From Clavelina lepadiformis (Eukaryota > Chordata > Ascidiacea > Aplousobranchia > Clavelinidae): a stretch of DNA of 64,000 bases. Position 1 is the stretch's first letter, and the number at the start of each line of letters is the position of its first letter. A program made the position numbers and the translations under genes. The notes beneath the pieces are model-generated. The model made no database searches, was not told the origin of the DNA, and saw only the letters and a list, made by a program, of their open reading frames with translations. This document shows, piece after piece, positions 1 to 19,214 of the stretch. The stretch is from assembly GCF_947623445.1 (NCBI RefSeq), contig NC_135245.1, positions 379,501-443,500 of the forward strand, read 5' to 3'.

Positions 1-255
1 CTTGCCCAAGTATCGAGGAATAACCAAACTTTACACATAAGAACGCGCCCAAACCGATGCTGATCGCGCCAAGAATAAACTCCACGACCTGCATAGAGTT
101 GAAGATAGTCAGCTACCGATCAACAAACTTAGTAACCCACTTTTCCGTGAAGCATTTTCACTCACCCCAAGACCCAAGATGACATTTTTGTTCTTAATCT
201 CTTGCATAGGATGAGTGGTTGTCACGGTAACAAATTGTTGCGTGTTGGTTGCCAT
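1..255 (-). CDS. MS4A/CD20-like four-TM membrane protein, 5' part only
   Basis: Two coding exons are visible on the minus strand. Exon 1 is 255-166 (30 codons, starts MATNTQQFVTV, ends INKNVILGLG-like, then a gtgagt donor). Exon 2 runs from 88 to the window edge after a ..ctatgcag acceptor and encodes VVEFILGAISIGLGAFL, a first membrane segment. The layout matches the complete gene at 15943-17794: short N-terminal exon beginning MAT, a conserved K-N-V-I just before the first intron, and a first TM exon with the E-x-x-L-G-x-x-S-I-x-L-G pattern. That pattern is typical of MS4A/CD20-family proteins, which are plasma-membrane or endomembrane tetraspanning proteins. The rest of the gene lies left of the window. 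The family call rests on the paralogue and the TM1 pattern, so it is moderately sure. Confidence 0.6.
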
Positions 256-1576
256 GGTAACCGAAGACGTAAACAAGTCACAGAACAAATTGGATCGCTT
301 TACTGAAATACCTACAATTACAAAATGCACTTGTGTCAAAACGCCTTATACAAAGCGAGTAATAAAAGCGCTGCCCGCAGATTAAGCACAATAACAATCC
401 TTCGACCATATTTAACCGAATGAGTGGTTCTAACATGAAAACGCGATTTAAATATTTTAAAAAATTTCTGTTGCAGTTTTCCTTAAACGAACATTCTTTG
501 CCTTTCCACTGTAAATCATAGGCCGACATTATCTCAGCTGCTGTTCACGTGATAACAGCGGCCGCATACTTTCCTGCTAACTGGTTACGCCACTGTTGCT
601 ACCTACTTGGTATTGGTTAAATGACGTCAAGCAAAGTCACACGATTGAGCGATCTCCTCGCTGAGTTTCTTTAACCAAAGCTGCCAGAAAGCGCGTCAGT
701 GCTTCTAAAAGCGTTTAAGAACAGTTTCGAAGCTCGGGCGACCTGTGGCTATAACTCTGCGAAGTAGTTTTCTACAGCACTGAAGTCACATTTCAATCAC
801 AGCAATATGATTTCCTTGTACTGCATCAACACTTTATTCACTTCAAATGACGTAATAATGTAGTTGAATGCAGCCGCTGGGGTCTGAGTGATGAATATAA
901 TCTCCCTCAGTTTCAAGTTCAACTGGAATGTGATAAAACTTCCATTCCCGCCGTTTTCAGACATTCTAGAATTCATTAGAACCTGGATTACCCATGCTGG
1001 TTTCCATTAAGTTCATTCGTTGATTTCGTCTCAAGATCTGTTGCCATACTCATAACCTTACAATACATAGCAGGCACATTCTAACCCTGGCGAACCTCTA
1101 CTTGATCGAGAGAAGCTTTTTCTCTCTGTTTGCGACGCCCGTTTCCCTTTTTTCATCGCTGTTGTGGCGTTATTCTAAAATATAAAGCTTGTTTTGAACA
1201 GGAAAGAATAAAATGACTGAGGGTGTGACGTCACACGACATGCCATAGGGACAGTGAAGCGTTCATGTGGAACAAATTTCCGTCTACGCGTGTTCTGAGC
1301 AAATATTTGGGTCCAACATGAAACCAACGTTAAGACGAATCTTAACCCTTGGAGCACAAATACAAAACGCGACGTTCATAACAGTAAACTCTTAACACGC
1401 GAGTTTTGTTCATTTTTTCGGCGACACTTTTAAAAGCTTAGATTGTTTATTGTGACGTAATGGTTTAGTAGCATGAAATCTGAACTAACACCACCAATAC
1501 TGAACACCTTGAGAAAAACTAAAAGCTGTCTCTAATTAAAAGGAAAAAATAGTAGGTGCAAAGCTATTTTTGATGG

Positions 1577-1770
1577 TTTCTTGTTAACTTAACTTAAAAT
1601 TTATAGCATAGTAGCATAGCTTAAACCCAACTAATCTAAATTTAACTTCAATGAAACCCTAAATAGCTTAAATCGACTTTTTTCGTACCCATTCTCCTAA
1701 CTTCAACGCCTATCTTTAACAACGGGCTGTGTGATCTACTTACGGCAAAATAGTCACTTCGAAAACTAAA
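1577..1770 (+). repeat. dispersed AT-rich repeat, copy 1
   Basis: This stretch aligns by eye, in the same orientation, with 61512-61705. Both contain TTCTTGTTAACTTAA near the left end, then CAACTTT or GACTTTTTT, CAATTCTCC or CATTCTCCTAAC, TATCTTTAACAACGG, and CTTACGG followed by AGTCAC. Neither copy shows an open frame. It may be the body of a SINE or a fragment of a larger element. Confidence 0.55.
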
Positions 1771-2576
1771 TCCTACAATTTACCAAATGTGTTATTTCCA
1801 GACGTGGTGGGAAATAGAATCAGTGCAGATTGGAAGGTTTGTTCACGGCAGGAAAGCTCCTAAGGCCTAAGCAAACAACCAAACTATCAACAAAGAATGA
1901 ATCAATAAAAAGAAATCTGACCGCCAACAAGGACACTTTGGTACCTGACAAGTGACAATCGGCTTCAAATCAACTTAAACTTCAAGTTTGTTGAGGCCCT
2001 GATCGGAGTTTTAAGAGAAAGAGCAGATGCTGAAAAACTCCAAATAGCAGCCATTTAACCAATGCAACTGAATCAGGTCAACTTAAGTAACAAAATCAAC
2101 CAAAAATGATGGGCCGGCTGGTAAATTAACCATATTTCCACGTCAACTATATTTTGGTACGCAAAATGGTTTCCAAGAAACTGCTTGCCCGACATTTACA
2201 ACTAAAATAATGAGCAGGACATCGACATTTCCATGCATTAATTCCCACCACTGCGAGAAATATCACACAACTATTATCACCGTTTGATAGCACTAACAGG
2301 GTGGATTAACTTTGCTTTCTGATCACGAACTTGACACAGTTGCCACCATATACCGAGTTCGTCTGTCTTGTTTACGCTGAACACATTGCTACCAAATCTA
2401 CAGCAGCCTAACTTCCGAGCTCACTTTTATCAAACCGTTGTCTATGTAAGTCTAATGAACAGACCTGCACATTGACATCACAATGGTAGCGCGATAGGTA
2501 ATAATAGCCTACTTCCAGCAACGCGTAACACGATAGGCCGCTTTTCTAAAGAACCTTATTTTAGGCCTCCTTGTGT

Positions 2577-3055
2577 TTAACCTTACTTACACTATGTTGT
2601 GGCGACCCTGCACACAGTCACAGCAAAACGTGGCGTACAGTTGTTTGTTTGTTGTAGAAATTTGGTGATTTTCGTAAAAAATGTTCAGCTATCTCTCCAT
2701 GTTTGTTTTATAAAGTTTGATTTTGTAATTTTTGAGATATTGTCATAGTTTCATAACTTTGCTCTCTCTCCGTATCCTTTACTCATTCATGCACAACTAA
2801 CTCGACTAACTGTTCTCTTCTCGCGGTCAGCTGGTTTTCAGCACAGCGGGGGCGCGGCGTAACAAGAAAAACTTCTAGAAATACTTAATTTACACTAATT
2901 TCACTTTCTTATAGTTTTACAATTATGATGTATACAGGAAGCCAGATGATTTTTCTACTAACCTGTAAAAATCCGATCAGTTTATGACGTATAGTTTTCT
3001 AGTAATTAACGATGGAAAATGTGTGTGCAGTGTCGGCCACTAAGATAAAATAGTG
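2577..3055 (-). repeat. TIR-bearing dispersed repeat (MITE-like), copy A
   Basis: It is an inverted copy of 26890-27411. Shared blocks include CACTATG..GTGGC, GACCCTGCACACAGTCACAG, CACAACTAACTCGACTAACT (minus one base in the other copy), CGGTCAGCTGGTTTTC, CGGGGGCGCGGCGTAACAAG and AATCCGATCAGT. The two ends are inverted versions of one another (GTGGC(C)GACCCTGCACACA at the left, TGTGTGCAGTGTCGGCCAC at the right), which suggests a non-autonomous DNA transposon. No coding capacity and no clear target duplication were found. Confidence 0.7.
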
Positions 3056-4215
3056 ATGTCGCGCACCCGGTTTGGAAATGGTTTGTGATAATAAGGGCAG
3101 ATTATACAAATCAGGGTTAAACCATTCACTGGGCGGGTCATTGCGCGCCCACGAATCTGAAATTGTTGGACGGAAGATATCAGACAACCTTCAAGGCAGA
3201 CATTGAACGTAGGACTTCATTGTCATGTTTGTGACGTAATAAAATCGAAGATTTTCGAAAATAAGATCCAAAAATAATTTTGTAACTCCAAACTTTCTGC
3301 GATCATTCCAGCAAAACTGACGTCACCGACTGATGAGATTTCGGTGAAAAACTGCAGAGTCATTGTCAGGTTTCGATCGGATCCGATAAAATTCAGTTCC
3401 AGTATGCTTAGCAGCGCCTTCTAGTGGGGGAAGTTCCACACAAAAATCACGTGATTGTTATTTACTACCGCGCTCTGAGGCAACTTTAATTGCACGAGTA
3501 TATCAACTACGTCATCAAAACCGAAAGGGATACACCTCTCAAAAACGTTACGTCACAAAGCAAGTCAATAGAAATAAAGTGCTTATATAAATGCGCAGAA
3601 TAATGTCTCTATATGACATACAAACCAATACTAAGCATGAACAATATAATACCTTTGCGGGGGTAACACTGCGGAATGAAATGTGGGTTAGACAATGCAT
3701 AGTGCCGCTCCTGCGCCATCTACCGGTGGCAACAACCAGCGCAGAAATTATAAGTTTAAAGAAATCAACCAGGACACGTTTGGCTGCAAAGTGATGAGAC
3801 AACACGACACAACCTTATTCCACTTTCACCGTATATAAGGATGCTTTATGTCAACCATGACCACACACATGCAGTGTTGGAAGGTCACCGATGTAACACA
3901 AAGTTCATTGACACTGACCTTGGGAGTAGTTATCAGGTTCAAGAAGCAGCGTTATGTTGGATGTGATACGGTCACCACGTGGGGCGGTATATAACACTAT
4001 TATGTCTACACAATATACAAATGCATCGTGAGAACAGTTGAAAAAACTACAAATCCGAACAATCAGCTCGTCCTGAAGGAATAAAGCGAACAAAAACCTT
4101 CCCTAAACACTTGATGAGGAATTTTACTTTTCAGAGCCACGAAAAGCAGTGACTAGCGCTCTGCTAATGCTCACAATATTGATAAAGAATGTAAAGGCAG
4201 AAGGGTTGGTGCAAA

Positions 4216-11685
<7,470 letters not shown>

Positions 11686-13342
11686 TACTTGGCAGATATG
11701 ATCAAGACAAATGTTGTCAATAATATGCACATGGACTGTTGCAGTGATGTAGTGGATGAGGCGGGCAGGGGCCGGCTGAGGACATTCAAGTTAATTTCGG
11801 TGAATTTTAACAAAATTACAGCCTACCATGAAAGATGAGTATGTTGAAACAATCTTGAGAATGAAAAAGATATTTAATTTAATCATCGCTGCATAAATTA
11901 AAATGCACAATTTTGTAAAATCTGAGATGTTCATAAAACACTGTAATAGGCTACGCAGTAATTTATACAACAATGAAAATAGGCAACAAGCATTTTTCCA
12001 ATATTATTATCATACTACAAATTGGTAATCGAGTTGCTCAAAAATTTAGATTTTCATTGAAGTCAAACAAATCCCCCTGCAAAAATAGCCGACACAATAT
12101 ACCACAACAATGGTGCAGGAAATGCAACCAATAGCAAGCGTCACTCCATATTACTGTTCAATATGTTTCTCCAGCACTGGAAGAGTGCTCACAGCCTACA
12201 GTGAGTCTAACACATCTCTCAGTCAGTGCAGATGGTTGCTGGACAGCTGCAAGTGCAAAGTGATTAACGGACACAGATCCCATTCAAAGCAGCGTGGGTT
12301 GTAATCCTTAATACTTTGCATCAAAATAGCAGCATCACTACTTAAGATTAGTTATCTACCGAACAACAATGAATGCAGTTCACACCCACAATATATTTGC
12401 GATGGCTTTTACAGCCAGATTTGGACTTGTGCTTATAGCAATGATGTTGTACCAGCAAAGCATACAGATAAGATCTATACAAGAAATGTAAAATTTTCCA
12501 GTTGATCAAACGTAAATCTGCCATTAAACAAACAACTCAACACCAAAATTTTATTATTTAGATTCATTCTCCCCAATAGTAAAGAAATCTAAACTATTTA
12601 AGATCAAAGATGTTAACAAGCAGGTACAAGATGGCCAGGCAATGAGTTAAAAATGCCAAGCCGGCTACTCCTTGCACCAACAACAAAAGATATACTGGTA
12701 TGACATATAGTTTAGATGGTGCGGCACAATGTCAGGATCGTTATTTCAGGATGCCCAATTCTTCAAACACATGAGAAAACCAAAAGTCATCATTGGTCCT
12801 GGATCGCATAATTGCAAGTCAAATTTTGTGCAATTGCACTACGACGGTTGCACAATTGATAAAATATTTGGTGTCACATCTGCTTGTGGGCTTAGGTACA
12901 GATTTTATTCTACTTGCAAATGTGTTAGAGACTGCTCTACACAAGCGACACTTGGGTTGATTGAACATTTGTCGCCTGTAAAATAAATAAATGGCCACTT
13001 TTAAAAGCTCGGCTTTTTCAGTGAGTACCAGCCAGGGCATTTTAGCCACATTTCCTCTGATGATCACATGACCACCACTAGCGCATTGGTAAAATTGTGT
13101 ATTCGGCTTTTTGCTGTTTCAAAGCAAACTAGCAAAGTGTTTCAGCAACACAATAAGTTTAACCTAATAGTCTGGTAATTGTCATCAGTCTAATACATTC
13201 TAGGTTCCCTTTAAACTTTAATTGCTGCAAAATTTAAAAATGTTTTTACAAATTGCAAAACGCTTCACGGCCTACTTTCACAATTATATAGAATTAACCA
13301 AGCTAAATGGTTTAATAGTTTCAGTTCAGCTCACAATTAACA

Positions 13343-13372
13343 GCTTCGCTTAGGCTACAGGCTAAGCGAAGC
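13343..13372. repeat. perfect 11-bp hairpin
   Basis: GCTTCGCTTAG at 13343-13353 and CTAAGCGAAGC at 13362-13372 are perfect reverse complements separated by 8 bases. There is no T-run after the stem and no gene nearby, so this is a palindrome rather than a terminator. It may be part of a decayed mobile element. Confidence 0.8.
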
Positions 13373-13417
13373 CTAACACTAAAAAATATCGACAGTGCTG
13401 AACAATATTATGTGGGC

Positions 13418-13501
13418 CTAGTATACAAGTGCACAACCAGATGACGTCACAATTTTGGTGGCTGAGGTCTAGTATACAAAGATATTCTGTGGTTGTGCAC
13501 T
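13418..13501. repeat. nested direct and inverted repeats around a TGACGTCA palindrome
   Basis: AGTGCACAACCA (13428-13439) is the exact reverse complement of TGGTTGTGCACT (13490-13501). CTAGTATACAA occurs directly repeated at 13418 and 13469. A TGACGTCA palindrome sits between the arms at 13442. This arrangement suggests the ends of a very small inverted-repeat element, but no target duplication was recognised. Confidence 0.7.
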
Positions 13502-15942
13502 ATCCACGGTGCCTGTGCTAACATTCTACCGTTTATAGCATCAATGTAGACATCTGGTTTGTTCCAAGCCTTTGGTTGCCTTGGGCGGTATTTTCCTAGC
13601 AGTCCTGTTTACCAAGATGCCATCATAGCAAGCTTTTGTTGTCGTTTAGGTTATACTTTCTGTAACATAATCCATCCATGCCGTAAGGTCATATTACCTG
13701 CCAGCAGTCAGTAGGCAACCTTGAACCTGCCTGTCATGCTGAAAAAACAGAACTGACTGTACGACTCAACGCACTAAACTCTGCAGCAGCAATGGTCGTC
13801 GCTCGCTCTTGTTTACATTATTCTGACAAAATGAGTAAGTTCCGTTGCTTTGCTCTTTAGCGCTACCACCACTCACAGTGAAATTACGTTAATGTTGGTG
13901 CCAGCCTCTCTGGTACGAAATATTCGTCGTCACTGCTGCAAATAGTACATTTGGAATCTCTCCGTGCAAGGTGCTGGATAGGCATGTTCGTTTAAATTGT
14001 TGTAATAATAATTTTTCCCAGTTAGCCACCACCGATATATAGTGTAATAGATTGCGGAATTGGTTGCGAAGTTTCAATCTCGCTCCCATGCTTAGGCAGC
14101 TCATATCTTCTTCACAAGAACTTACATGACATGAGCTTAATCATATCAACAAAATCGACTTTACCGAATAACACCGGCTGCTGGGATTCTTGTAAGCACC
14201 GCAATGCAATCGGGCTGACTTGGTTCGTTCACGATTGAATATGGATTTCTAAAATCATGAACCCGGACGAGTCTGTTTTTTTAATTAATTCACCGCCAGC
14301 TTGTGAAGGAAGATTTATATTTTGGTCACCATGAGATGAGACAATTGCAAAAGAATTTAAGAAAGTTAACGAAAACTTTTAAGACAATAAAGTTTCCATC
14401 GATTCAAGATCGACTGATCCTGAACTTTTTGAAAAACAAGAAGAAATGTTTAATTTTTGAAGCCTATCAAAGAAAGCGCTTTAGAATACGATGCTTACTA
14501 GTCTACCAGTAAAGTAACTTGCGTTTAATTTAAAAAGTGTTCAATCGCGAGCATAACATGAATCTTAGTATGCTTGGAGATTTTTAAAAAGAGTTTTCTT
14601 CTTGTGCTTAGATATGGAAAAATAAGGTTTGTAAGATTAATTCTTTATACACTATACGGTAATAGCAGTAGCTCGAGCTAATTGACGTGCCCGCTTGAAA
14701 AACGAATTTCGGCCAGAGTCTGACATTTGTCGGCCAACTTAATACTTTGGCGGCACGAAGAGTTTAATATAAGTTATGCATTTATAGAATATTCAATAAA
14801 AACGCGTCAACTTGCAGTGAGCGAGTGAGAAATCATCAACAACAACAAGCCACAGCGTTACGCTTCTCCTTGCTTAAATTCAAGTTTGATGAAGTCATGT
14901 GTCCAGTTTGTTAATTTGTTAAGCCTGAAGCAAAGTGCGGTTGTTATTGAGAAGCGAACCTTTATGCTATGTTAAGGAAAATTAAAAACACGTTCTGCCA
15001 CCACTTTAACATTTATTGTTGGTGGTTTATAAACGTGCAAGAAACTGCCATCGGAATTTTCATATGTTATTCGGGACGACCAATCACGTTTCGCTGCTTG
15101 ATGATGTCGACAAAATTTTTTGTTTCTTTATTCTCTTTTCCTTCTCTCACTAATTCTTCTCCTCGAGATAATTTACGCCGATTTAGAAACAAATTTTTTT
15201 TTATCAGATTAATTGTTTGTATTCGTCATCTAGAAAGAAATGCTTTATTTCACTTCACGCGTGATGCATAATGACGTCATAATAGAACACGTGATTTGTA
15301 AACTTGCCGCCCAAGGCAAGCAGTGGTTCTTCAAATCTACGATAAATATTGAAAGGATTTTGAAGTTGAAGTTATAAAGTGGGTGGAGATTTTACAGGGT
15401 TGCTTCTTCCTAAAGCTTATCCACCACCAGACAAAAGTCTTAGCTTTGACTTCAGAGTTTTCGGAGAGAGCGAAAGACATCGCAATTGAGATGACCTTGC
15501 AGGAAGAATTACGGCGCAGTACTTATAAAAGAATAAAGCTGTTATTGCCAGGTCAAACTAAGAAAGACATTAGCTCAGACCAAAGGCTCTCTTGATAATG
15601 TCTCGACTTTAATGAAGTCATTTTATACAAGCTAATACTTTTCAGTCAAAACAATCACCGCCGGAAATTTCCCTGTTGTAACGAGCACGCAGGCCGGAAA
15701 TAACGTCAGTGCTACATGACGTTTGTCTGTTGTGACTAGGATCCAACCATGAAAACAAAGTGATTGTAATAGCGGAGCCAGGCTATTAAGCTATGCGTTT
15801 GCGAAGAGGAATTCATTCCATGCGCAATTTATAGAAATTTTGTGTTTCGCGACAATTTCATTAACTTTTCTCTTCAGATACAAACTTTTTAACTTTATTC
15901 AAAACTGTTCACTGGAATTCATCCAAAATAATTTGCATCACC

Positions 15943-17794
15943 ATGGCAACACAAACTGCGATTCCAGTCACCTTTGCGCAAGCGCCACAACAGCAGATCA
16001 ACCACAAGAATGTTATCAAACTGTTCGCTGTGAGTTCAAAAAGTAGAAAACGTATAAAACAACTATGATGCGAGCCAGGATTAGTTTGCAATAGGTTATA
16101 ATATAAATGCTTTCCACGATGTGTAATTTATTAACTTTTAGCCTAAGTTATATATTTTGTGTCCAATTGACGCAATATTTGAAGTTTAACGCAGTTTCCT
16201 TGGTTTTATTTAGATTTTCGAGTTACTTCTGGGCATCGTAAGCATTATCCTTGGGATTGTTGTCGTCATAATTCTCAATTCTTACTCCTACCTCGTCTAT
16301 TATTACTATGCCTCGTCCATCGGGGAAGGAGTCTGGTGCGGTATTCCGGTAAAAACTTTTCCTTACCAGATTGATTTGTGAGAGAGATTTTCTTAAGATT
16401 TCGATGTTTTTTGTGGATGTAGATCTTGATTGCTGGAATACTTGGAATAGGTGCGGGCAGTGAGAGATCTACTGTGCGTATGGTGAGTCGCTTCGATGAT
16501 TTAACTTAGTTTTTTGGCTGATTAGTCGAATATGAACAACGACATGAACGTAAATGCGCAGCAGTAACTCCACATTCTATAATGCCTTCACATCTTCAAT
16601 TCATTGTCATGATCTTTCCAGGTCAACCTTCACATGGGCTTCAGTATTGTAGCAGCGGTGGCCGCTGGGGTCCTAGTTTGCGTCGGTGCAGTTCGAGCAG
16701 ATGCATTGACGACCACAGTGAGTGTTGGCCTAAGCAATGTGTTTAAAAAGCTGTGACCGACACCGAAACGGTCTCTTAAAGTTTTCAAAATTTGTAGCAG
16801 TCATAGTCTTTAAATGTCGCGGTATCTTAAAATTTTCCAGCAATCGCCAAAGTGAAACCTTAAAAAAGCCCTGGAGACGAGAGCTGGGGCAAAAGCATAA
16901 GTTTAATTTTTAATAAAACAAAGTTTAAACTGAGCCTCAAAGTACAATAAAATAGCGAGACTTCCGGTATTGTTTGCCGTCAAATATAAAGAATGGCTTC
17001 TACTGTTACTGCATAGACCTCGTCCTTGTTTGGAGTCTGGGTGGCTGAAGCTGCGGTCGGCTTCACAAGCCTTTTCTTGCTCATATTGAGTTCCGTTTAC
17101 TGCTGCCGCTCCACACCATACAACTGCTGTGGAAGATGCTGCGCTGACCAACAGGTACTCTTCTGTTCATAGACATATTATCTTTGAAAAATATTAGGCC
17201 CTACCCTTAATTTGTTTAATGCTTCCTCTTATGAAATGGTTCAAGATCTAAGATACAAGACTGTAGTTGTGTCTACAACGGGATCTTCTGTGACACAGCA
17301 TCGCAATATAGTGCATACCATCACATTACGTTCTCTTACATGATCAATTGATTAACCACAAAGCACTTGTAGGTTGTTCTTTCAAAGTTTCTTTTTCAAC
17401 TTATTTAACTCCAGAATTTTCTTGCAGACGCCAGTTTCAGCTGGACAGCAAACAACGCAAGTTATGACGCAACAACCAGTAGTTTCCCTGCACAGTAAAA
17501 CATTTGGTTTATTGTCTTTTTTAATTGAATTAAACTGTTTAGAAAAAAAGCGATAACCGACAGTGACGTCACAATTGCATCCTTTCATCGACAGATTCCA
17601 AAGCATTGCCAATGCAAGTCGTCACTGATGGAACATCAACACCAGCTGCCATAGCAACGGCACCAGCTGGTTACTACCTTCAACAACCAGTACAGCAACC
17701 AGTCCCGCAAGCAGTCTATCCAGCTTCAAAACCAGTGTTTGCCAGCAGTGGTTACGTTGCTCCACCTACCACGAAAAGCGAACCACTGAATTGA
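15943..17794 (+). CDS. MS4A/CD20-like four-TM membrane protein
   Basis: Seven exons (15943-16029, 16214-16348, 16423-16482, 16622-16717, 17017-17154, 17428-17494, 17595-17794) encode 260 residues. The start ATG follows ATCACC and begins MATQTAIPVTF. Four hydrophobic segments are split among exons: ELLLGIVSIILGIVVVIIL (TM1), IPILIAGILGIGAG (TM2), GFSIVAAVAAGVLVCVGAV (TM3) and AAVGFTSLFLLILSSVYCC (TM4). A cysteine-rich juxtamembrane patch and a Pro/Gln-rich cytoplasmic tail follow. TM1 and TM2 show the LG-x-x-SIILG and G-I-x-G-I-G-A patterns of the CD20/MS4A family, whose members associate with receptors and modulate signalling. No single orthologue can be named. The partial gene at 1-255 is a paralogue with the same exon 1 and 2 structure. 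The loops are short, and no signal peptide is visible. Confidence 0.72.
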
Positions 17795-18027
17795 ATTAAT
17801 TAAATTATCTACTACAGTGGTTACCAAGGAAACACAACACGGACAGTATCTACGACTCTACGTCATCACTTTAAGTTTTTTGAATTAGCACGATGCTAAG
17901 TTGAACTGGACAATTATGACCAATATAATCTAGGTCATTGTTATGTCAAAGTTGTAATCTTAGATCACTCGCGTGTTGCTTCCAATCCAGTGGCTGCTTA
18001 AACTTTAACCCGGCACCCTTACTGTAT

Positions 18028-18033
18028 AATAAA
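18028..18033 (+). terminator. polyadenylation signal of the MS4A-like gene
   Basis: AATAAA lies 234 bases after the stop codon on the coding strand. It is the nearest canonical signal. Cleavage site not determinable. Confidence 0.5.
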
Positions 18034-18054
18034 TGGTGCCTATGTTTTGTTATG

Positions 18055-18200
18055 TGCTTATGTTAATTATAAAATCGCAACTTGAAAGACAATGGAAACA
18101 GCGTCTTCCACCACCTTAAAAACTAAAATCGCCCCCAACTTCAAAAATTGTCACAATTGCCCCCTGGGGGGCGATATCGCTCCCGTTGAATAACCCTGAT
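18055..18200 (+). repeat. dispersed repeat family 2, copy 1
   Basis: It is an inverted copy of 52485-52645. Shared strings include AATTATAAAATC, GAAAGACAATGGAAACAGCG, CCCCCAACTTCAAAAATTGT, TTGCCCCC, CGATAT or CAATAT and CCCGTTGAA. It is non-coding. This copy lies in the 3' flank of the MS4A-like gene; the other lies in a KIF28 intron. Confidence 0.75.
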
Positions 18201-19214
18201 CTAAACGTTTTGTCCCGTGCTTTGTTGAGGCCGGTGTTCACTAAAGCTGCAGATAAATGAATTTCTACTGCAAGTCGACATGACCATAGTATTAAATGTG
18301 AACGCACAGTTAAGCAGACAGCGCGATCCTTTTATTGCTTAAAGTGTCCTAGTTGTGGGGATTCTGCAGTCTCTCATGTACTCGAGTGTAAATAAAAATA
18401 TTTTGGCAATGAAGTTTTACTTGACGTGTTGAACCTTACACGCGCACTCCAACACAACATCAGGTTTTAACCGGGCTCAAGGGGCTCAAGGCCCATCCGA
18501 AGGCCTATCTTAAACAATGCAAAGTAACATTTTTCAATTTGAATTTGCTTCTAAACAAGCCCGGTCACCTAGCTGAGTTTTTGCATCAACCGAGATGTAG
18601 GATAAAAGGACTTAATGCAGTATTTTGAGCAAATTCTCATATCTGGAAATCTCACACCAAATGCTTCAACTATTTTCCTTATATTTTTCAAAAAAATCAG
18701 CCAAAAAGCCTTAATTTTGAACCAACACAAAATGTCAACTGTAGCCTGAACGTACACTCAGGAAACGCCATAACAACAACAAACCATCACAAATTAACGT
18801 CACATGCGCACTAGACCGGAACCATTTATAGTTTTTCTATAGTGACGTCTTGCGTGCATGCGACCTTCGTCACAATCGCCGTTTCAAAACTGCTCAAAAT
18901 GGTACTACACGCCCTCAAGCAAACGCGACTGGTCTTGGCTACGAAGAAAGACACGAAATTTCTTGTGGCGCCGAAAGGTTCATTTCAGTTTATTTTTATA
19001 TTTTCACTCTTCCAGCACGAAGTCGGCATGACGTAATGACACTAACATATAACACAGTACCGGTAATTCAAGTGACGTCATTACATTATTTGGCTTTGTT
19101 ACACAAACAGCTGCTTATTTCATAAACGAACAACAAATTGAGCTTAATTCAACCGGGCCAGTGCCATGTCCCGCTTCTAAGCAAAATGAACTTTATCACG
19201 TCACAATGAACGTT

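Larger units (their letters stand above)
256..4215. other. intergenic spacer with two dispersed repeats
   Basis: No supported coding exon was seen on either strand. Short open frames here have no splice context or recognisable motifs. The spacer holds one copy of an AT-rich dispersed repeat (about 1577-1770), one copy of a TIR-bearing repeat (about 2577-3055) and three TGACGTCA palindromes (622, 1226, 3318). The upstream promoter of the MS4A-like gene at 1-255 should lie at its left end, and the 3' UTR of the kinase at its right end. Confidence 0.6.
11686..15942. other. intergenic spacer between the kinase and the MS4A-like gene
   Basis: The spacer lies between the two gene starts, which point away from each other. 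Short open frames on both strands have no recognisable protein motif or supporting splice sites. It contains a hairpin (13343-13372), a nested direct/inverted repeat (13418-13501) and two TGACGTCA palindromes (13442, 15272). Promoters for both neighbours are expected here, but no specific core element could be assigned. Confidence 0.55.
17795..19214. other. spacer between convergent 3' ends
   Basis: The MS4A-like gene (+) and RBBP6 (-) converge here. The spacer holds the MS4A-like polyadenylation signal, one copy of a dispersed repeat (18055-18200) and a TGACGTCA palindrome at 19073. No exon was recognised. Confidence 0.6.
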
